Shown piece by piece: positions 59,281 to 64,000 of a stretch of DNA of 64,000 nucleotides. The notes under the pieces were generated by a model. The model worked only from the letters and a program-made list of their open reading frames with translations. It did not search any database and was not told where the DNA came from. The translations under genes and the position numbers were made by a program. Positions within the stretch are counted from its first letter, which is position 1; every line of letters begins with the position of its first letter. This DNA comes from Kitasatospora paranensis (GTDB lineage Bacteria > Actinomycetota > Actinomycetes > Streptomycetales > Streptomycetaceae), in contig NZ_BAABKV010000001.1 in NCBI RefSeq assembly GCF_039544005.1, forward strand, positions 8,347,033 through 8,411,032. The letters are read 5' to 3'.

Positions 59281-60285
59281 TCACAGGAAGGGCCGGTCGA
59301 ACGGGCTGGCCACCGGGCCGGAGGGCAGGCAGCTGAGTTGGTGCACCGAATCCAGCGGCGCGATCCGTGTGTGCGGCGTGACCAGCACGGCCCGCCCCAA
59401 CTCACCCCCGCGCCTTGGCGCCGGGCCAGGCACCGGCTTGTGGCACTCCATCCACCGCCTCAGCACTCCCCGGTGCCTGGGCCCCAACTCCTGTGAGCTG
59501 CGCGTGAACCAGTCCTCGTAGGAGTCCGCCGTCAGCTCCCGGCCGAGTCGGCGGCGCTCGGCCCGCGCCAGGACGCGGGCGATGCGCACGGTGTGCGGGT
59601 AGGACAACAAGGACGCGGTCCGCGCCTCCCCGAGCCGGTCGGCCATCGACTGGAGTCTGTCCGGTGCGCTCGATTCGGCTCTGCTCATCGTGTGCGCGTC
59701 GGCGAACAGTGCGCGTGCGGTGCGGCCCAGGCACCGCACCATGGCCACCCGCTGGTGTTCCGTCGCCAGGATCTGCGGCCAGTCGGCCACGTCGATCCAA
59801 GGGGTCTGCGGATCACGGGAGTTGTCCGACCACCGTGCGTGCCGGGCGCACAGGTGCCAGGGGTCCGCCACCATCATCCAGGCCGGCTCACCGATGCCGC
59901 GGCGGGCCGCGCACAACGCGCAGGCCCGCACGAGATAGCCGTCCCGCACCGCCCACGGGAACGACCAGGCGGGAGTTCCGTCACCGTCGTCGAGCAGGTA
60001 CGCCGCGTCCAGGCTCGCGAGTGCCCGCCGCATCACCTCCAGCGGACGGCCCGCCAGGGCGGCCAGGCGCTCGGCGGCAGGACGGTTGAGGTAGAGCTCG
60101 GTCAGGTGTGGCGCGACGGCCCTCGTGCTGCCATGCCCGACCTCGTCCAGCAACTGCTGGACCTCGAGCCCGTTGCGGCCGGCCAGGCGGGTCACGTAGG
60201 AGCCGGTCGACTCGCCTGCCATGAACCGGACGTGCAACGGCAGCTCACGCGCCCGTACCCGATTCAAAGCCGCTACCGAATCCAT
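59281..60285 (-). CDS. tniQ: TniQ/TnsD-family target-selection protein
   Basis: A 334-residue TniQ-family protein from the ATG at 60285. The N-terminal helix-turn-helix-type region includes ESTGSYVTRLAGRNGLEVQQ, typical of TniQ. A zinc-binding segment near residues 118-148 has CALCAARRGIGEPAWMMVAD followed by PWHLCARH (two Cys, then Cys and His). The C-terminal half is helical and basic (ARVLARAERRRLGR). TniQ/TnsD proteins recognise the insertion site and recruit TnsC. It is the first gene of the leftward transposition operon. Confidence 0.88.
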   Translation of the reverse strand: MDSVAALNRVRARELPLHVRFMAGESTGSYVTRLAGRNGLEVQQLLDEVGHGSTRAVAPHLTELYLNRPAAERLAALAGRPLEVMRRALASLDAAYLLDDGDGTPAWSFPWAVRDGYLVRACALCAARRGIGEPAWMMVADPWHLCARHARWSDNSRDPQTPWIDVADWPQILATEHQRVAMVRCLGRTARALFADAHTMSRAESSAPDRLQSMADRLGEARTASLLSYPHTVRIARVLARAERRRLGRELTADSYEDWFTRSSQELGPRHRGVLRRWMECHKPVPGPAPRRGGELGRAVLVTPHTRIAPLDSVHQLSCLPSGPVASPFDRPFL

Positions 60286-60643
60286 GACCCTCCCTCGCCT
60301 CTGCGGCCATGGCTATCACGCCGAGCGGCACGAGGAGCAGGAACAGGGAAAAGAATCCGGCAAAGCGCACCAATTCTTGACAGTGATCTGCCGAATATGA
60401 GAAGGGTCGCCCGGGCGGCCGAATAGGAGGAGCGTTTCCTCGCTCCGAAGGGGCCGCCGCAGAAGGCGGCTGAAGTGGTTGGCCTCCGTACTGCGGGGGC
60501 CGGGACACGTCACCTTCGGCTGCCTGGCGGGGTGGCTCCTGTCCTGCCTGCTGAAACCCGGCTGATGGTACTGGCTCGGTGAGCCGCGAGGTGGCTCCCC
60601 GGCGCCCGCGGCTCAGCCGATTCACGCGGAACGGCGGCATCAA
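60245..60643 (-). CDS. Possible small Pro-rich membrane-anchored protein
   Basis: A frame of up to 132 residues with a Pro/Gln-rich N-terminal region (PPQYGGQPLQPP) and a convincing single membrane helix FAGFFSLFLLLVPLGVIAMA near the C-terminus. It overlaps the TniQ start by 40 bases. Local base composition around the helix is AT-richer than the surroundings. It may be a real cargo protein or a chance frame; no family recognised. Confidence 0.35.
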   Translation of the reverse strand: MMPPFRVNRLSRGRRGATSRLTEPVPSAGFQQAGQEPPRQAAEGDVSRPPQYGGQPLQPPSAAAPSERGNAPPIRPPGRPFSYSADHCQELVRFAGFFSLFLLLVPLGVIAMAAEAREGHGFGSGFESGTGA

Positions 60644-60839
60644 GGCGAACCGAACGAATCAGAATGACATTTAGGGTCCTGAAGGCGCCACCCTGGCAGT
60701 CAAATCGACGAGAATTTCGAAGCCTGCTTGACAAGGAACGCCGGAAAGCCGATCGAATTGGTGTCCGGAGCGGGGCACGAGCCATGCAGGCACGGCGATC
60801 GCCCCGCCGATCCAGCTGCCGGTCGCCGAGGACGCCCAC

Positions 60840-63175
60840 GTGCCCCACAAGCCCATCCGACTACGTCCGCATCAACAACGCGCCGTCGGCGCCATCACCG
60901 CAGGCCTCCAGCGCCACTCAAGAGTGACCGTGGTCGCGGCCTGCGGCACCGGCAAGACCGTCATCGCCCGGGCCAGCGCCGACACCTACACCCCCCACGG
61001 CAACATCCTCGTGCTCGCCCCCAGCCAGGATCTGGTGGCGCAGACAGCACGCGAGTGGGACCGCGGCCGCCCGGACGAGAAGCACATCGCGGTCTGCGCC
61101 TTGCCCCCGTCCGGCCGAGGCGCCCTGTGCATCCCGTTCACCACCAGCCCGGCCGAACCCGCCCGCCGTGTCGCCGACCACAGCGGCCCGACCATCGTCT
61201 TCTCCACCTACCAGTCCCTGCCTGCGATCGTCGAGGCTCACCGCCGCCACGGCTTGCCGGAGTGGGCCCTCGCCGTCGCTGACGAGGCCCATCACACCAC
61301 CGGCAGTCTCGACAAGAGCTGGGGTGACATCCACGATGATGCCCAGATCCCCGCGCAGCGCCGCCTCTACATGACGGCGACGCCACGCCGCTGGAGCCAC
61401 CCGAAGTCCAGAAAACCCGGCGCGTACAAGCAACCACTGGCATCGATGGACAATCCCGCACTGTTCGGACCCGTCGTCTTCCGCCTCGAACTGGCCGAAG
61501 CCATCGCCCAGGGCATCCTCGCCGACTACCGCGTCGTCGTCCCCGTGATCAGCGCGGAGGACCTGCACGACATCCTCACCACGGCCGAGACCACCCCTCA
61601 CCTGGACGGACTGCGCCTGGCAGCCATGCAAGTGGGACTGCTGCGCGCCATACAGGACTACCGCCTCAGCCGTGTCCTGACGTTCCACCGCCTGATTGCG
61701 GCCGCTCGCACCTTCGCCCGGACCCTGCCGCGCACCGCCACGGCTTTCACCCAGGGCGGCCAGCCGATGCAACTGTGGGCTGCCGCTGTCGACAGCCGCC
61801 AGCCCCGCTCCGAGCGCAACACCAAGCTCTGGCGTTTCGCGGGAAGTTCCTGGCAGAGCCGCACCGCCCTCCTGCCCGGACAGTCCCACACGCACATTCT
61901 CAGCAGCGTCAGATGCCTGGGCGAAGGCGTCGACATGCCCGAAGCCGACGCGGTGCTGTTCGCCGACCCCAAACGCAGCGTCGTCGACATCATCCAGACC
62001 CTCGGCCGCGCCCTGCGCCAGCCGCCAGGCAGCGGCAAGATCGCCACACTGATCATCCCCGTGTACATCCGCCCGGGACAAACCACCCGTGAGGCCATGG
62101 AGTCCTCCGACTTCCGCGACCTGTGGGCCATCCTGGACGGGCTGCGCACCGCTGACAGCAAGTTCTACACCCGCCTGCGCCGCGGCTCTGGCCGCCGCTC
62201 CGAGGACCCGGTCCTGACCGAGCCCGAGCGCCCCGACGAGATCGCCGACGTACTCTCCCTGCGAGCCCACCAGTTCCAGGGCGACGGCTGGAACAGCGGC
62301 TACGAGGCCGCCATGCGCTTCTACGAGGAGCACGGCCATCTCGAAGTCCCCACCGACCACCGGGACTCCGCCGGCGTCCACCTCGGCTCCTGGATCGGCG
62401 AACAGCGCAACCGCTATGCCGAGGGCACCCTCGACCCCGACCAGGCCTTCGCCCTGTACGCGCTGCGCATCTCCTGGCCCCACCCACCTGGCAGCTTCGA
62501 ACACAACCTCGCCCTGGCCCGCGACTTCGCCACCGCCCACCACACCCTCGCAGTCCACGCCGGTACCCCCGACGTGGACGCCGGCCTGGCCCGGTGGCTC
62601 GACCAGATGCGAGCCATGACCCGCGAGGACGAGCTGCCCCCGAACGCATCGAGGCGCTGAACTCCACCGACCCTTGCTGGAATCCGGCCTGGAGCATCGA
62701 CTGGCAGTACAACTGCGCCCGGCTGCGGCGCTGCCTCGCCACCGGCGACTGGCGGCTCACGTACCAGGTCGCTGCCGAGACGAACCTCTCACTGGGGGCG
62801 TGGCTGGACCACCAGATCGAGCAGAACCACATCCTGGAGCCGGGGCAGCTCGCCCAACTGGCTCTCCTGGCACGCCAGTACCCGGACCTTCACCCCCATG
62901 CCCTGCTGCTGTTTCGGCAGACCACCGGCCCGGCGATGAGCTTCGCGCGCGGACTGAGCGCCGCGCGCAGGTTCCTCCGACGCGAAGGCCACCTTCAGGT
63001 TCCCGACGGACATGTCGAGGTCGTCGGTACCGACCACGTCAGACTGGACATTTGGATCGACCAGCGCCGGTACGACGCCGCCCAGCTCACCTCCCAACAG
63101 GCCGCAGCGCTCGACGCGCTCGGCCTGCCAGTTGTGCCTCGGTTCCTGGAACCGGAGCTCCCCGAAGTCGCCTGA
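60840..63175 (+). pseudogene. Superfamily 2 DEAD/DEAH helicase with helicase-associated domains, one frameshift
   Basis: About 778 residues after restoring one C in the run at 62637-62641. Helicase motifs in order: Walker A AACGTGKTVIARA near residue 35, DEAH box ADEAHH near 147, YMTATPRR, then domain 2 with SSVRCLGEGVDMPEADAVLF and the motif VI region IIQTLGRALRQ near 385. From about residue 470 there are helicase-associated repeats (GWNSGYEAAMRFYEEHGHLE; LGSWIGEQRNRY), which continue after the shift (LSLGAWLDHQIEQN, GHLQVPDGHVEV). Such proteins are common in accessory regions and may act in restriction-like defence. It is divergent from TniQ and followed by a nuclease-type gene in the same direction. 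Confidence 0.85.
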
Positions 63176-63398
63176 CGGTGTGATGTTTGTGCGCGTCTTT
63201 GGATAGGGCCTGGCCCACCGCCTGACAAGTGGCTGCCCTCGCAGTCGAGCATGTGACAGCTCATCGGCAGAGCTGGGTGAAGGCTGCCGAACCAGTGCTA
63301 TGTTGTCGCCACGGGGGAGCGGCAGACCGCCCGGACCGTCGGTCGCAGGTGATCAGCGGAACCACAGGAGCGCGCCGCTCGGGCAAGCACGATCAGTA
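63176..63398. promoter_or_regulatory. Short intergenic region before the Cap4/ABC-3C-like gene
   Basis: This 223-base gap contains AT-richer sequence (63176-63205) just after the helicase stop and no repeats; it probably holds the promoter of the next gene or a linker within one transcript. Confidence 0.3.
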
Positions 63399-64000
63399 GT
63401 GGGCAACGTGGCGCAAGCTGGTTCGCATTCGGCCGCAGGCCAGATGACCGGATACCTCTACCAGTGCGAACTGGCTCTGCTGGAACTCGCGCGCCGTAGC
63501 TGGGAAGACGCGTCCTGCGCCGTCCGGATGGAAGTCCTCGACGACATCGAGTTCCTGGACCCTGACAGCTACACCCCGCTGGAACTGATCCAGTCCAAAC
63601 ACCGCGAAGCAGCCGGCCCGTTGAGCGAAGCCGGAAAGGATCTCTGGCGCTCGGTCGCCTCATGGATCGATGCCCTGGAAGCCATCGCAGCCTCCTCGAG
63701 CGCAGCGATGCCGCTGCTGCGCCTGGTCTCGACCCAGGTCGCTCCCGCCGACACCTTTCTCTCCATGCTCCGCTCCGGAGCCGACCGACACTCGTGCCGC
63801 ACTGGCCCGGATGGAGAAGATCGCCGGGGACGAGAACGGCGCGGACGGCACGGCGAAAGACCGCGAACTGTTCATGGCACTGACTCCGTCGCAGCGCCAC
63901 CAACTGGTCGACGCCATCACGGTCGATGACGGCGCCCCGGTGATGTCGGACCTGAACCCTAGTCTGGCCAAAGAGCTGGGGATCACACCGAGCGACCACG
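63399..64000 (+). pseudogene. Cap4/ABC-3C-like dsDNA nuclease N-terminus, frameshift, cut by window edge
   Basis: Starts at the GTG at 63399 or the GTG three codons later. The N-terminus AGQMTGYLYQCELALLELAR, then EVLDDIEFLDP and LELIQSKHREAAGPLSEAGK with DLWRSVASWIDAL, matches the N-terminal nuclease-type domain of Cap4 and of effector proteins in ABC-three-component (ABC-3C) systems; Asp in DDIEF and Gln-Ser-Lys form the PD-(D/E)xK-like pair. One base is missing near 63776. The next frame reads EPTDTRAALARMEKIAGDEN and is still open at 64000. The protein continues outside the window, so its effector or sensor part is unknown. Confidence 0.65.

Overview
The window is very GC-rich DNA (third codon positions almost always G or C) from an actinomycete, most likely a Streptomyces or Kitasatospora relative. 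The evidence is the WhiB-family protein, the NmtR-type regulator, the XRE-TPR regulator, many GTG starts and actinomycete-style Tn7-like transposition genes. Several things suggest an accessory replicon or a chromosome arm: two different AAA+/DDE transposition modules, IS5-type remnants, many truncated gene pieces joined end to end, an AT-richer toxin cassette, and no tRNA, rRNA or core housekeeping cluster that I could find.

Layout. 1-6.4 kb: a sulfane-sulfur (persulfide) stress regulon with a TauE-type exporter, two rhodaneses, a persulfide-dioxygenase-like remnant, a thioredoxin, an OsmC-like remnant, a DUF302 protein, an MMPL transporter and a CsoR/CstR-family repressor. Five copies of one operator design (ATACCC-N4-GGGTAT) lie at its promoters. 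6.7-11.4 kb: a two-component system divergent from an ABC exporter operon. 11.4-17.1 kb: metal resistance (MerR operon, Ni/Co-type P-type ATPase with NmtR) interspersed with gene fragments. 17.3-21.8 kb: a release-factor-like stress protein, arginine deiminase, a MarC-type membrane protein and a ThrE-type exporter. 22-27 kb: decayed DNA with an isolated amino-acid binding lipoprotein, a WhiB gene cut by an amber codon, and a NUDIX gene. 27-32 kb: a signalling operon of PP2C phosphatase, cobalamin-binding protein, STAS protein and MarR regulator, plus a second PP2C gene.

33-37 kb: a SANT/Myb-like DNA-binding protein, a nuclease-fold protein, and small hypotheticals. 37.1-44.6 kb: an unusual transposition module. 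It encodes an AAA+ ATPase carrying a copy of the transposase DNA-binding domain, a DDE transposase, a second AAA+ ATPase, and a third ATPase-like protein whose nucleotide-binding motifs are lost; two tandem DUF4238 genes follow. 45-50 kb: an oxidoreductase / DegT aminotransferase / NUDIX operon, an XRE-TPR regulator, and a small nuclease-like protein. 50.7-52 kb: an AT-richer polymorphic-toxin C-terminus with a SUKH immunity gene. 52.1 kb to the end: a Tn7-like element (TniQ, TnsA-like, TnsB, TnsC) with an unrecognised zinc-ribbon/PD-(D/E)xK protein, then a helicase and the start of a Cap4/ABC-3C-like nuclease gene as probable cargo.

Quality warning. At least 15 genes across the window need one or two single-base corrections, mostly one missing base in a G or C run, to restore a family-like protein. 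Either the consensus sequence has indel errors or the replicon is decaying. I mark such genes as pseudogenes and give the approximate shift position; many may be intact in the living strain.
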